Source: Cryptomeria japonica (taxonomy: Eukaryota > Streptophyta > Pinopsida > Cupressales > Cupressaceae). From it: a stretch of DNA of 64,000 nucleotides. The notes beneath the pieces are model-generated. The model saw only the letters and a program-made list of their open reading frames with translations. It was not told the DNA's origin and made no database searches. A program made the position numbers and the translations under genes. This document shows positions 1-12,400 of the stretch, in pieces. The stretch lies in assembly GCF_030272615.1 (NCBI RefSeq), contig NC_081410.1, positions 143,873,349-143,937,348 on the forward strand, in the 5' to 3' direction. Every line of letters starts with the position of its first letter. The first letter of the stretch is position 1.

Positions 1-1002
1 GAGAATCACTCTCAAACCAAACTTTTTTGAACCCTTCTCTGATTAGCATGTGTAACCAAATGTAAACATCTTTAGCCTCGACATAGTGGTTTGTTTGGGT
101 GCCTAGTGGGAGTGTCATTGATGAAACAAGCCACCCATTGTGGATAAAGTCCTAAATGTTATTAACATTACTTTGACTTAATTAATTACCTAATATGTTC
201 TAAAGTAAAATTACTTTTAATTTTACCACTTTATCTAAAAAACTTCATAATTATTTTCCATATGTGCTTGTGTTTATATAGTTCTTAAAGAGTAATATTA
301 GATCAAGAGACTTAATTATGTACAAAGGAAACCCTAAAATTCATATTAATTATTAAACTGATTAATTTTATCAATGTCTACAATAGGCTTAACTTTCTTA
401 GTTTATTTTATTATGAGAAATCATTTGTCCCTAGGAAATAAAATCATCTTATTTTTCCATATGAAATATTTGTAGAGCATTAAAATATGTATTCTTTGTC
501 AATCCATTAGTGTATAATTGAAAATAAGAATGTAAGAAAAAATCATGTAGCACACACACTAGTACGCACAACACCTCCTTAATATTTCTTAATGAGAGAA
601 TCACCTTGCAGATACAAATGAAACTTTATTCTAAATAGAAAATGGTAACCATGTAATTTTAAGGGATTAGTAGCCTTAAGGAATATGTACAAATTTGGCA
701 AACCCTTACAAAAATGTAGCTTCACAAAAAATTTATAATTTCAAAAATAACTCTCAACTTTCAAATCATTTATACGAATTATCCTTTAAGTTTTACACAT
801 GCTTGCCTAAAGAGAAATATGTCTAGTGTGTTTGATTAGTTTCTACAATAATATCTACATGGGTAGTGCTAACTTAGCAAATTGAGAAGATGTTGTGTAC
901 CACTTTTGGTATGGTGATGGAAGGACCTGATGTGTGGCATTGACTTTTCATTAGATTATGTGGAATGCATAGGTGACAATGATTCAAAGATAGAATTCCA
1001 AT
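1..1002. other. AT-rich intergenic stretch
   Basis: I see no credible coding region, RNA gene or clear repeat here. Its last 40 or so bases resemble the bases just before the solo LTR at 30883, so the duplicated block described next may begin slightly earlier than 1003. Confidence 0.5.
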
Positions 1003-1620
1003 TAATAGTTTAACATTCAATAGTCAAGGTATGGTAGAGTGGGCATGTAGGTTGATTATTGGAAAAGAATGTTCATGGCAAGTGTGTGCATTGAGGATAT
1101 GGTACTTAAATGATAAAGCCAATGGGCAAACACTAGATGTCACAAGAATAATAATGTCTTAATGAACAACAAGAGACAAAAAGAGGTGACAAATGATGAA
1201 ATTGCATCTAGGAAATAAATTATAGCCATCATGAAGTAGGTATGTTGGTTAGAAAGTGAACCCAATTCTTAGTACTCATCCAATGTATGCTATGAAATTT
1301 GTGTAGTGGAGGGTACACCAAGTATTGGTATACCAAGGGTACCACAAATTAGTATCATTTGAGAACCTCATAAAACTTCATACTTCTTACCTCAACCATT
1401 GTAAAACATTAAAAATTGTAAAATATGGTATGTTATTGAACCTAAAGCCATATACTATTGTTAAAAAAATCTACCTTTGTATGCATATTGGAAAAAGGAA
1501 GAAGGCTTTACACAGAATGTTTATATTTAAGCTAATGAATGATATTCCTAGGTTTTGAGCCCTTATATAATGATAAGGTAATGTTAAAATGAGACTAAAC
1601 TATGTCATACCATGTGTTAT
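1003..1620. repeat. Left arm of duplicated block, copy A
   Basis: This stretch is collinear with 31437-32075. Both begin with a run reading aatagtttaacattcaat and share many landmarks in order, including a caaacactaga run, a taccacaaatta run, an aaccatatacta/aaccatatatta run, and a final aaggtaatgtta run. The two copies carry many substitutions and small indels, so the duplication is old. Neither copy shows a convincing coding frame, although short chance ORFs exist. It lies downstream of the minus-strand gene at 2320-4043, whose exon 1 and 5' flank are part of the same duplication (see 32083-32560). Confidence 0.75.
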
Positions 1621-1749
1621 TTACGAAAAAAAAAGATCACTAAAGATACTCTTGTTCTATTTAAAAAAATAACCTTAACTCTCTCAAAATGTAATATAAA
1701 AATGCTAACCTAAAACATTATAACTCTAATACCATATAAGATTTTAAGG

Positions 1750-2130
1750 AAAAAAAAACCAACATATAATGCCTAAAAATTACTGTAGAGAATATCATGA
1801 TAGAATATCAAAAATAAAATATACAAATTGTTGTAATTCAATTGATAAAAGTTGCAAAACATAAAGAAAATTAAGAAAAGAAAAAAAAGCTAGCATATAA
1901 TGCCTAAAAATTACTTTAGAAAATATCATGATACCCATACCAAAAATAAAATATACAAATTGTTGTTATTCAATTGATAAAAGTTGCAAAACATAAAGAA
2001 AATTAAGAAAAGAAAAAAAAGCTAGCATATAATGCCTAAAAATTACTTTAGAAAATATCATGATACCCATACCAAAAATAAAATATACAAATTGTTGTTA
2101 TTCAATTGATAAAAGTTGCAAAACATAAAG
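1750..2130. repeat. Tandem repeat, about 131 bp, three copies
   Basis: A unit of 131-132 bases occurs nearly three times. The landmark gcctaaaaatta starts at 1771, 1902 and 2034. Copies two and three are almost identical; copy one is more diverged. The unit is AT-rich and non-coding. It lies just downstream of the gene at 2320-4043 and is absent from the partner block near 32060. Confidence 0.85.
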
Positions 2131-2319
2131 AAGATGAAGGTAAGAAACGGTGGACACGTCATCCAATAAAAAATGTAACTCTCAGTCTCGAAGAATGGAA
2201 AGAGTAACCTATTTTTTCCTCAGTAATAAAATAAAGATGTTTTGGAGTGTTTCTCAAGGTAATTTTTTCGCTCATTCACACTTTCTTGAAGAATTAATTA
2301 AAGAGAGCAAGTGTAAAAA

Positions 2320-4043
2320 CTAAAGATCTAACAAAATTTTGTATGTTATACAGAACGAATAGCTTGTTTTTGAGTTACCTGTGCCCTCCGGAAAGACTTG
2401 TGGTAATATTTCTTTTCTAACCGTCTTCTGCCTTAATATTTGTTTTGTGACCGTCTTTTGCTGTAATGTTTCATCAAGAACCTTTGTTGTAGCCGTCAAA
2501 TTCAGATCCATATAGAGCTCACTTATCTTGGTGCGAATACCGCTCAATTTCTCAGAGTTTACACTTGATTTCAAGAAGCTGCAACATTAAAAGTATTTAT
2601 TAAATGGAGTAACAAAACAAAATTAAGTAAAGAAAGCATAACATCGTGGAGGAAATGATGTACTGACTAACCTGAAAAATTTTCCCGATTGTTGTTGGGA
2701 TGCGCAACATAGAGATCCTTCTATAATGTATTGAAAAGCTTCTTCAAATTTCACCTTTTCTTCTTTTATAAAAATGTTTAACTTTGTAATATGAGATACA
2801 AGCTTGATCATTTGTTGCAAGAGCTCTACACATTCAATCCTGTTCTGTGATACTTTTGCACATTTTGAGACCAGATAGCCTACCATGGATAGCCCTGCAA
2901 CTGCCCAATGCAGCTGCCCAATTTGCTCAAGTATATTTCCTACAATTTTTGTTGCTTCTCCCAACTGAAAAGAGCTATCCTGTAATCCAAGTAAAGCACG
3001 GCTAAGAGAACAGGGAAAAATGTATAGTTATTAAATGCATTGTGCAAGTATCAAAAATATGATTTGAAATGTTGATGTAAATAAAAACATATAATAGAAA
3101 TTCAGAAATGTTGATACAAATAAAAACACACAATCTAATATTTTGATGATGGATCACAGAAAGAAAGATTGATTAAAATAAAAATACATAATTTAACTTT
3201 CTGATGATGGATTACAAAGTATGATCTGTAACATTGATGTAAATAAAAACATACAATTGAAATCTAAAAACAACACACAAACAACATTATGAATTGTAGA
3301 CAACTGATATCATTAACTAACCTTAGTGTCGATTTTTATTTTCTCTGTATGATCATTAACAAATTTTAAAAATGTGCCTCCGCTCTGGATAATTGAAGCC
3401 CAGTTTGACGGCTTGTCTGTATGAGAACTACTTGTGCTTGGAGTATCTGTTGTACGCTGCAAAACAATAACAAGAATTGAACACTATGGAAGACCTCTCA
3501 TCATTATATTACCCTTAAAATTGAAAAAAAGATCAAGCTTATACTAACCTTTTGAGCCGTCTTTAAGTTATCTTCAATGGCTTTGATAAAACCATCTCCC
3601 TGGCTTTTAATGTCGATTTCTTGAAAATTGCTGATAACTTCTTCGAGCGTGCGTGGTGGCTTTTTGGAAGAAGGAGGTGGGTGTGGTGCTGTAGATGATG
3701 GCTGTGTGGAGGAGATCACCATCTGAAGTTGATTAGGAGAATGTGTAGATGGATTTATGGAAGTAGTGACTAGATCTTGTGATGAGGATGTGCAGGGATT
3801 TACAGGAGGATTTGGTGGTGCACTTTCTGTGGGCTTTTTGGAACTAGAAGGTGGGTGTGGTGTTGTGGATGATGTCTGTGTGGAGGAGATCACAATCTGA
3901 TTAGGAGAATCTGTTGATGGGTTTATGGAAGTAGTGACTAGATCTTGTGATGGGGATGTGCAGGGACTTACAGAAGGATTTGGTGGTGCCCTTTCTGTGG
4001 GCTTTCTTTTCCAGCACCAACAACAATTACAAGAAGGACCCAT
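2320..4043 (-). CDS. MLKL N-terminal-domain-like (HeLo-type four-helix bundle) protein, four exons
   Basis: Four exons join in frame: 4043-3549, 3456-3322, 2979-2672 and 2578-2320. The internal junctions have GT..AG ends and phases 0, 0 and 2, giving about 398 residues. The start is the first ATG; the protein begins MGPSCNCCWCW, which suits N-myristoylation at Gly2 and S-acylation of the cysteines (inference). Residues about 15-130 are Pro/Ser/Thr-rich and hold two copies of a unit of about 58 residues containing SQDLVTTSINPST. Exons 3 and 4 encode amphipathic helices (GEATKIVGNILEQIGQL, later RIECVELLQQMIKLV and LSGIRTKISELYMDLNL) in the pattern of the MLKL N-terminal/plant adaptor bundle, used in cell-death and immune signalling at membranes. 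No kinase or NB-ARC region follows, so it is a stand-alone or truncated form. An alternative donor after 2379 could add a C-terminal exon. The family call is from pattern memory, moderately sure. Confidence 0.65.
2404..2493. repeat. 30-bp tandem repeat inside exon 4
   Basis: Three 30-base units start at 2404, 2434 and 2464 (landmark taatattt/taatgttt). On the minus strand they encode a roughly ten-residue repeat, QKTVTKQILR / QKTVRKEILP, near the C terminus of the MLKL-NTD-like protein. The 30-base period keeps the frame. Confidence 0.8.
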
Positions 4044-4094
4044 GGCCAGTCAGAGAAATTTTTGGTTGAGATACTTAGCGGACAAGCTGAATAA

Positions 4095-4560
4095 TCACAT
4101 ATAAAAAATTTCTCTATTGTTTTCCACAAGCTCCTTGCTACTGTGAAACCCTAAGACATCTAAAGAAATACACAGTTCTCTAAGCCGTGGGTGCACCAAT
4201 ACTAGGAGAATAAAGATATACTCTCTAGGCTGGATTGAAGCTGATGTTATAAGGGAAAAACCTATACTGTAAGAAAATGGGTGGATTGACACGGAGTGGC
4301 AGAGACAAATTACAAGTAAAAGAAAACACTAGTCTCTAAGATTTAATAGGAATGCCTTTGGATTTGGACTCTGGAAATCTCACTCCATAACATGAAAACC
4401 TCTTTCCATGAAATGCGTGAACTGACACAAGAATAATGATAAAGAGTAATCCATTGGTCAAGGAGAACGGGTCCCTCTCTGGTCTCAATTACTTTTCGAC
4501 GTGGATACCACTAAACCGACCAGTCAATTCAAACGTTTTTCCCGCATCCAAAGTTGCTTT
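4095..4560 (-). promoter_or_regulatory. 5' flank of the MLKL-NTD-like gene, member of a dispersed flank family
   Basis: This is the region directly upstream of the minus-strand gene. Its 4255-4560 part aligns with 32125-32500, sharing gtggcag..acaaattacaagta, aatgcctttg, aaaacctctttcc.tgaaatg and gtcaattcaaac. Parts also recur at 14980-15130 and 41740-41950. No core promoter element can be assigned with confidence. Retention of the block at several loci suggests duplicated gene flanks, or a repeat carried with them. Confidence 0.6.
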
Positions 4561-4575
4561 TATTATTCTGTTGTG

Positions 4576-4800
4576 CATAGGGGAAGGGTATCACTAGCCG
4601 TATAGTTAATACTAACCCTCAATCAGTACTAACCCTCTCTTCTGGCAACCGCACCCCATAGCCTCCCTAAGACCCTATAAATCTTATGTTTCCGTATACA
4701 GTCTGCTACCGGCGGTTCGGAGAAAACGTGCATGTGCTGGGAAATGTGCGTGTTGGGCTCGAAAAACTGTCGTCCAACTTGCCCGAAAGTCTGGCCGCCG
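4576..4800. repeat. Segment with inverted partner at 14375-14505, plus one MITE-like arm
   Basis: Bases about 4625-4790 match the reverse complement of 14375-14505: gcaccccatagc, cctataaatcttatg, cggagaaaa, gcgtgttgggctc. The left edge (4576-4602, ggggaagggtatcactagccgt) resembles the terminal inverted repeat of the MITE-like element at 15679-15866. Confidence 0.65.
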
Positions 4801-4809
4801 CGTTGGCCC

Positions 4810-5454
4810 CTGCTTCGCCTGTGAGAAATAAATAAGAAGGACTAACCTTTATTTGGGGGCATTTTTTCCCTCTAATTTATTTTGGCGGTAATAATAGAAT
4901 TTTTGATAAAAACATTTTCTTGTGTTTGATTTCTCAGAAAAAAAAGAAACTAAAGGGAAGCAGGACATTTCATCTTTGCATTTTAGAGACCCCAAAACTT
5001 TTTTTTCCATTTTTTGCCGCAAAAAGTTATTTAAATTGTATATAAATTATAAATCTTTTGAATAAATTCTATTGAATACAACTTTACAAATCATTATATT
5101 GGATGCTAGTGTAAAGAAATATTTGTTATTATTCTTTAAAATCAATTTAAGATTTTAGTCAAACACCCTTTTTTTTTGGAAGATGTATGTATGTGTTGCA
5201 GTATTGTTGTAATTGAAAAAGAAAATCATCTTTGTTCACTATATAGATATAATTCTACTTATAGTTTGTTATTGGAGTATAGTAATGAGCATCTTAGCAA
5301 AAGTTTAAAACTCGTTCAAATATAAGCTACATTTTCATAGAATTTTTAGAATTTTCAAGAAATGATTTGTTGAAGTATATTTTGGTTGGGTTGGAATTTG
5401 ATGGATATAATCAAGGAAGTTATTATTTATGAACCATGTTTGATGGATATAATC
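4810..5454. other. AT-rich intergenic stretch
   Basis: Simple A- and T-runs; I see no gene or repeat I can name. Confidence 0.5.
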
Positions 5455-7330
5455 TAAGCTTGTTCTTTATTATTCAACACTACTATGCATTAAGTAGTTT
5501 AATGCTAATCTTTTTAAATGTGTATGAGATTTAAATTTCAGGAGTGAGCACCCTTGTAGAACCCCAATTTATTTATCTAAAAACAATGTTATATACTTTT
5601 ATTAGGCCACCTTATAACATATTATTTCAATATAATGTTATAAGTACTCAAAACTTACCAACCTCCTTTGCATTCGTCTTTTCTTTCCAAACCTTCCCAC
5701 TTACATGCATAGCCTTCTCTTTACTATGTATTAAGTTTTAACCCTTCAACTAGTAAGGGACCGCCTAAGCATCTCAAGGGTTGGATTGAGGCAATCTATC
5801 CTAGCAAAACGTGTAACCCATGTTGAAAAAATAAGTGACCTCATTGATATGCGGGAAGAATTAAACATCTAATATTGATGCATGAGAACACTTAATTTTA
5901 GCTATTTCTTCACCATTTTTATTTTTTTACTATGATCTTTATTGAGTTTTGACTTACCTACCCCTTATTTCTCATAACTTCTTCCCACAGATCATATTTT
6001 TTATTTATAGTTCCCTCGCCCAAACATGTTTTTTACTAGATTTCTTATCCTAGATTTAAGTAGTTGAACTTGTTTCTTGGCTTACAAAGATCATTCTATC
6101 CTAAAAAGTGAGGCTCATTTTATCTAAGTTTGGCATCACCTTGTAGCTTGGTTTTGATTATCTTTATTCTCTTAGGAATTGTGATATCTTCATATATACA
6201 ATGCTCATCCACTTAATAATATAGTCAGTCAAATCAACTCTTCTAGATTCAAATTTACATTAAAATGTGTTACCTCCATCATCGTGCCCTATTCATTCTT
6301 GAAATTGATCATAAATTTCTCCCTTCACTTAACTTATGCTTTCTCTTAATTCTTATTCTTCATCTTTTGTGTCACTTGATTCTTTTCTTTGGATAAACTA
6401 CTTGTGTTTACTTTGATCTGCCACATCTAATATTGCTTTGTCTTCAATTTTCATACAAATCTATTTATTTTCCTGACCATATTAATAAATTTAGGTTTAC
6501 CTATGTTGGAGTTAGTGCTTTGGGTGATATTGTTGATTGCAAAGAAAAAAATTGTTGTTGCAACTATGGGTTATACACACATAGCTCAAGAATTCCAAAC
6601 AGAGACCAACTCTAACTCATAGTTGCAAATTAAGGTTCCAATTAAGAGCTTTTAAACCAAGAAATGATAATTCATACATACATGCATAAATAAAACATAA
6701 AATTGGATGGAAAGCTTTTAATTCATTTAGATCTAGAATCGTAAACTTCTAATGGTGTGAAGCCAAAACAATGAATCATATCTAGTACTAGAATATCCTT
6801 CAACAAATCTCCCTCTACAATACAACCAATGTTGGATATTTATATATTAAATGTTTTGGGAGAGATACGCATCTAAGAAATCTAGAAGGTATTGGAGATT
6901 TCTAAGGTGGAATTTTCCATAAGAGAACAATATTAAAAAAAAGATGTCAATCTAGATAATATCTTTCTAGAGTTAGATAGTTGGAATTCTATATCAAACA
7001 TGAAAAGCTAAATTTCACCATAATTTAAGATCTAATGGTAAATCACCTCGAAAATTAGTGTTTTAGGTAGCAAATTATGGAACTAAATTTGTTCTTTATT
7101 TTTTAACTATATTATGTATTAAACAGTTTAATGATAAAAAATAATAAGATGATTAAGATTTAAATTTCAAGGATGCACACCGTTGTAGAATCCTCATTAA
7201 TTTATCTATAAAAATGTTACCTTTATTTCTTTTCTTGAGGATAAAAAAAGATTTTTGAAAAGATCCCTAATAGAACATAATGTTATTAGGGGTCCATATA
7301 AAATATTATTTGAATATAATGAATAATAAG
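5455..7330. repeat. Pair of direct repeats (5455-5660 and 7090-7330) around non-coding DNA
   Basis: The two ends share in order a ttgttctttatt run, tattaa.cagtttaatg, gatttaaatttca.gga, ttgtagaa.cc and a ataaaatattattt/catattatttcaatataatg run. The right copy carries an extra insertion. The 1.4 kb between shows no coding frame or retroelement motif. It could be an old non-autonomous LTR-type element (TRIM/LARD) or a simple local duplication; no primer site or target duplication was found. Confidence 0.45.
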
Positions 7331-8670
7331 TAATAAAATCTTGTTATTATTGTTATTACTATATGTTTATAAAGCATGTGCTATTTAATAATCAATAATA
7401 TAATAAACTATTATATTACTAATTATTTACAATTGTTGATTTTAAATAGATGTGACAAATACACTTTCAATTATTTTGTCACACCTTTTATATTCTAAGA
7501 GCTTCTATCTTATTTGGAAGTAATTCAATTTTAGAGATTATATGAATTTTATCACCATGCACAAGATATATTATCAACTTTGTGAAAGTGAGAAGAAGTG
7601 AGTTTCCCTAAGTTTGGACTATTGATTTGTAGATACAAATGTATGTGTTTTAGATTATAATGATACTTTATAGAATTTTTAATCTAGAAATATTCTCCCA
7701 TGTATCTATTGTGCAATACTTAAATGTGTACATCTTGTAATTCTCATTTCATTTATTTTATATTTTATGTGTGATGATTATTAACCAAATTCTTAATTTC
7801 TAACCTAGTATCAATGCAAGTTAAGCTATATTAATCATCTTTATAGATTATACTAGAAGATAGTGATAACTCAATAAGTAAGTATTTAGAGTAAAATTCA
7901 AATATCACCATATTTATACTTGTTTGATGTGTTTGAGGAAAGTGTAGAGGTAGGAGTGTATGCTCTTGTCTATTTAGACAATCAAAAATATAGACCCTCA
8001 AACCTTTTCTAGTTTGTTTTTTGCATACCCTTAGCAGGCTCGCCCTCCCGATTCGCTTGGCACACTTGCACAGGCATTGGTGAGAGGGGAACGACCCAAG
8101 TGACTACAGCCAGACCTTGGCGTTCCAACTCGTTATATGTAATAAATAGGCCTCTTGAGATGAAAATTTCGGAGGTTGGAGCTATTTGAGAGTTTACTCT
8201 CATATTGAGCATCTTGTAGGGCCCTTGAGGTCTAAATCACGCTTGCATGACTACTACGGTGCTTGATAGTTTGTTGGGCTATATGCCTCAATTGCGCTTG
8301 CGTGACCTCGAAGAGTAGTCTTCTAACTGAAATCCTTACTAGAATCCTTGTGCTTAGAGATCAAAAACCTTCTAGTCATTGGTGCAGGAGGTCGGACCTC
8401 TGAAGGCACCCACATTTTTACGGCCTTTAGTAGAGACACAAAGTTTGCCATGGGGAGTTTTCATGGGAACTAATGCTTGACTACCCCGAAGAAGTGAATG
8501 TCATGGAGGGGAGCCAGTGGGGTCAAGCATCTAAGTGTTCTCTCTGGGTAGGCGTAGCTGGGAAACCAAGTGGGATTCCTTGACTATTGTCCTTACTAGC
8601 CCTAGGAATGTTGTAAATGAGTATGAGTATCTTTGATTCCAAGTTCATTTGACCATTGTGTTTGCTTTTC
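7331..8670. other. Intergenic; more GC-rich, unidentified from about 7920
   Basis: 7331-7920 is AT-rich and featureless. From about 7920 the base composition rises and resembles transcribed retroelement leader or UTR sequence leading into the ORF at 8674, but no LTR end or primer-binding site is recognisable. Short ORFs here are not convincing. Confidence 0.35.
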
Positions 8671-8673
8671 TTG

Positions 8674-9253
8674 ACACTCGTTTAACAAGAGTAGATCTAA
8701 CACATCATCATCCCCAAGCACTTTACAAAACATTTATCCAAAACAAACATTTTTTCCAAGTCAAAGTCAAAGTCCTAGTCATCATCCTAGTCATGGTCGA
8801 CAAAAATTTGGACTTTTTGTCAACAAGTCCAAATTCCCAAATGAGTCTAAACCACATCAAAACTTTGTCCGTCTCATGTATTACAAGCCCAAGTTGTATA
8901 AGCATCCTAAGAAAACCCTTGCACATCCAATTAAAAAGAAAAAGCTCACACAAGCTCAACTTGTTAGGCACCAAAAGTTTTGGTACATTAATCATAGACT
9001 CTTGCTTAAGCATAGGACCTTCGTGCATAGATACCTCTATCCCTTCATACCTTTATCCCAACATACCTCTATCCCTTCGTCATTTATTCATACTTCTCTT
9101 CCTTCATCATCAATACATGCTTCATTTCCTCAATCCTCCATGCCCTTCTACAATACAGCTAACTTTGTCTATGCTTCTACCACACAACCAAACACATACC
9201 GCGGATCCCAACCCATGTACTTTGATAAATTGAGCAAGAAGAATGAAGGGTGA
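8674..9253 (+). CDS. Unidentified Q/S/P- and Lys-rich ORF, probably retroelement-derived
   Basis: One frame is open for about 190 codons from after a TGA at 8670 to a TGA at 9251; the first ATG is at 8876. The N-terminal half is rich in Ser, Gln, Pro and His (QTFFPSQSQSPSHH). The middle is basic (HPIKKKKLTQAQLVRHQKFW). The C-terminal part is Ser/Pro/Thr-rich and ends KLSKKNEG. Two other frames are also open over much of this stretch, because stops are rare in its C-rich sequence, so the reading frame is an inference from composition. I do not recognise a domain. A gag-to-protease linker of a gypsy-type element is one possibility. It lies just upstream of the transposase pseudogene in the same orientation. 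Confidence 0.3.
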
Positions 9254-9464
9254 TGTGGGAGAAAGTTGACAATTATTATGGTTTAACTTTCCTATAGAAT
9301 CATTCCCTAAATTAATTTTTATCTTCATAGAACAAACATGGAACAAAATATATTAGATTATCCACTAGCAATAAAATATCGAGCAAGCCCTTTAACCATG
9401 TGATAATGACATTTTATTGTTCTTACATTTTTTAAGATAGACGGTCACTAACCATCTAATATTA

Positions 9465-12400
9465 TTGAGAATGGGGAGGAAGTGGAAATGGAAATCACTC
9501 ATCCAACTAGATGTGCAAGACATTCCCAATGAAGAAAATCATTTTTCAAGTGATAACCTTGAATGGACACCTATTGTAAATGAGAATGTCCAAGATCTGG
9601 ATTTATGTGCTGCTATTCCTCTTGAGAGACTTTCTCACTTCGTCAAAGGAGAAGGTTTATTGGATAGTGCAGAGACATAATTTATACGCAAGGATCATCA
9701 AGAGATCAACTTGACAAATCATACTGGATCATGCTACCAAGATGTATTCAAGGTTTGCCTATATTTAATATAATAATCAACTATGTCACGTCTTATACTT
9801 ATCATTTACAATATATATTAATAAATATATTTTGGTACATGTATAAACAGGCATCATTGTGCTTTTGGGGTTGAGGATAAAAGAAATAAATATAAAAAAG
9901 TGCAAAGGATATGAAAGTTTACTCAAAAAAAGGGTCGTCAAACCCACTTCATTGTTAGGGTTATGTATGGAAAACCTGACGTTGCAATACTTACATATAA
10001 TTTTACCCACCAGGATGCTAATGGTGAATTTTGTCATGGGAAGAATGACCCTTCTGGTGATCCAAGGAGCATTATTGCGCCAAGACTATCAAATGAATGT
10101 AAATCATATATTGAATCCTTATTATTGATGGGCGTGGGGATTGACACAATATGCGAACAACACTACTTAGATCGTGGTTTGACAGAGTTGTTGAATAAGA
10201 GGGACACATGTTTTCTAAGGCAAGATGTATTGAATGCATGGAAAAGAGTATGCTCCCTTCGATCACTAAAAAACGAAGATGATGCAAAAAGTGTAAGCTT
10301 GTGGTATGCAAAGGAGAAAGATAATTTTTCTACTAAAAAATATCGAACAATGTGGAAAATAGTTCATTTATGGTAGGCATTCAAACACCATGGATGCAAG
10401 AAATGACGATGAAGTATTCACACAACTCAGTAATTGCAATGGATTCTACATTCTCAACAAATAAATATGGTGTAAGTAGAGTAATATTAAATGTATTTAT
10501 AATTTTTTTTAATTATTAGTATATATTTTATCTAAAAAAATAATTCCTTTATTTTATTAATATGCAGTACCAGTTATATAACTTTCTTGTATTTTATGAA
10601 CAAGAGGCTGACATACCTATTGCATGGACCATATCCTCGAGAAATAAAGTTGAGGATATAAATGAATGGTTATCAGAAGTTTATAAAAGAGGAAAACAAT
10701 GTAAAGAAGATTGGCATGTCAACGCATTCATGATAGATGATGCGAGTGTTGAGATTGAAGCAATCAGGTTTTATTGCCCTCCATTTATATTTATGATATT
10801 GTATTTACTTAATATTAAGTTTATACTACTAATGAACTTTTATAATGTAACATGTAGATTATCCTTTGGTTGCCGAGTACTTTTATGTCTATGGCATGTT
10901 CATAGGGCATGGTTGTAGAATGTGTATAGGTAAGTTAATGTTTAATTAGAATTTATGAAAAATTACACTTTTGAACATCATAGCTTGAGATTATGATTTA
11001 TAATCCAGGTATGTCAGTAATAAGGATGTTGGAGCAAATATGTTCCATAGACTAGGTGCGATAATGCATGTGATGAGTGACAATGAAGACATCACTACTA
11101 ACCTAATCAGAAATTTCATTGAGGAATTCGAAGACGAGAAGAAATTTATTGAGTATTTTCAAAAAAACTTGATCTCATGATGAGAGGTGTATCGGTAAGA
11201 TCATCAAAAAACTATTTATAGTATTTATGCATTTACATTATTTAAGTTGTATATTGTGTATGTTAATACATCATTATGTTTGTTTGTATACCAATGTGGG
11301 CAAAAAAATTTAGAGGCTTCTCTCATGCAAATCAAGAAACCAATGCATCCATAGAGTCATATCACTTCCAAATCAAGAGTCGCCATTTAAGTGATCGTTC
11401 TAAGATATGCACAAGGAGGATGGATTGGCTAATACACACACTTCTTCACAAGGTAGAACCATTCTATAAGAATAAAAGATATTTGCAGTTATCTGGATTT
11501 TTAAATAACTTTAAAAAGGAAAGACATTACATGACCGCTTTGGAGAGATAAAAAACAATAGCGGATGCATATTGTTGTCCATATGGTCTCCTCCCTAACA
11601 CATATAAGATAAGAAGCCAAACAGATCGAACAAAATGGTACCTTGTAAGGAAATTTGGACCAAATTTGCATGTGTGTGATTTCTAGTGGGCAAAAAGTGG
11701 AAACACATGCAAGCATGTGTTGAAGATTTTAGATCTTGTTAAGATAAAAGAAACAAATGAGCAAGATCAATTTGTTGGTAAGAGTCTTTTGACCTTCAAG
11801 TATTACATTTATGTATTTTAATGGTTATTATTTATTCTCTAAACTAACTAAAGTATTTTTATTAAATTGCAGATGGCGTTACTCCATCGATTGATGATGA
11901 TCACGAGGTTGGAGGGAGTTCTAGTCACGAGAATAATATCCTTGGTAAAGTTAGGACTTATGGTATAAAATTTTATTGATTTTTATGGTTCTTAAACTTA
12001 ATAAACTATTATTCCAATTGCATATGTTTGTAATCCATCACAAGATCAAGATGTGATTGGGGTTGCAACTAGTGAAGACCAAATAATTGGTAAATTTTAA
12101 TGTCACAATTTTTTGAATATTTTTTTTTTAAAATATTATTTTAATGAATCATTGTTATTTTTTTCATAGATGGCCGAAATTCATCAAGTTCTTTCAATGA
12201 TAAATTTCAAAATTCTATTGACTATATGAATTCAATACTCCAAAATCTGCCAACTGGACAAAATGAAAAACTCATTTTATTGAATGTGTTGAGAAATTTA
12301 AAAAAGAGTTTCATGCATCTCTTGCTTCCTCTTCAAAGTTTACATCCATCCCTAGCTCAGAGAACATGCCCGTGAGATGAATACCACCATGGTTTAGCCC

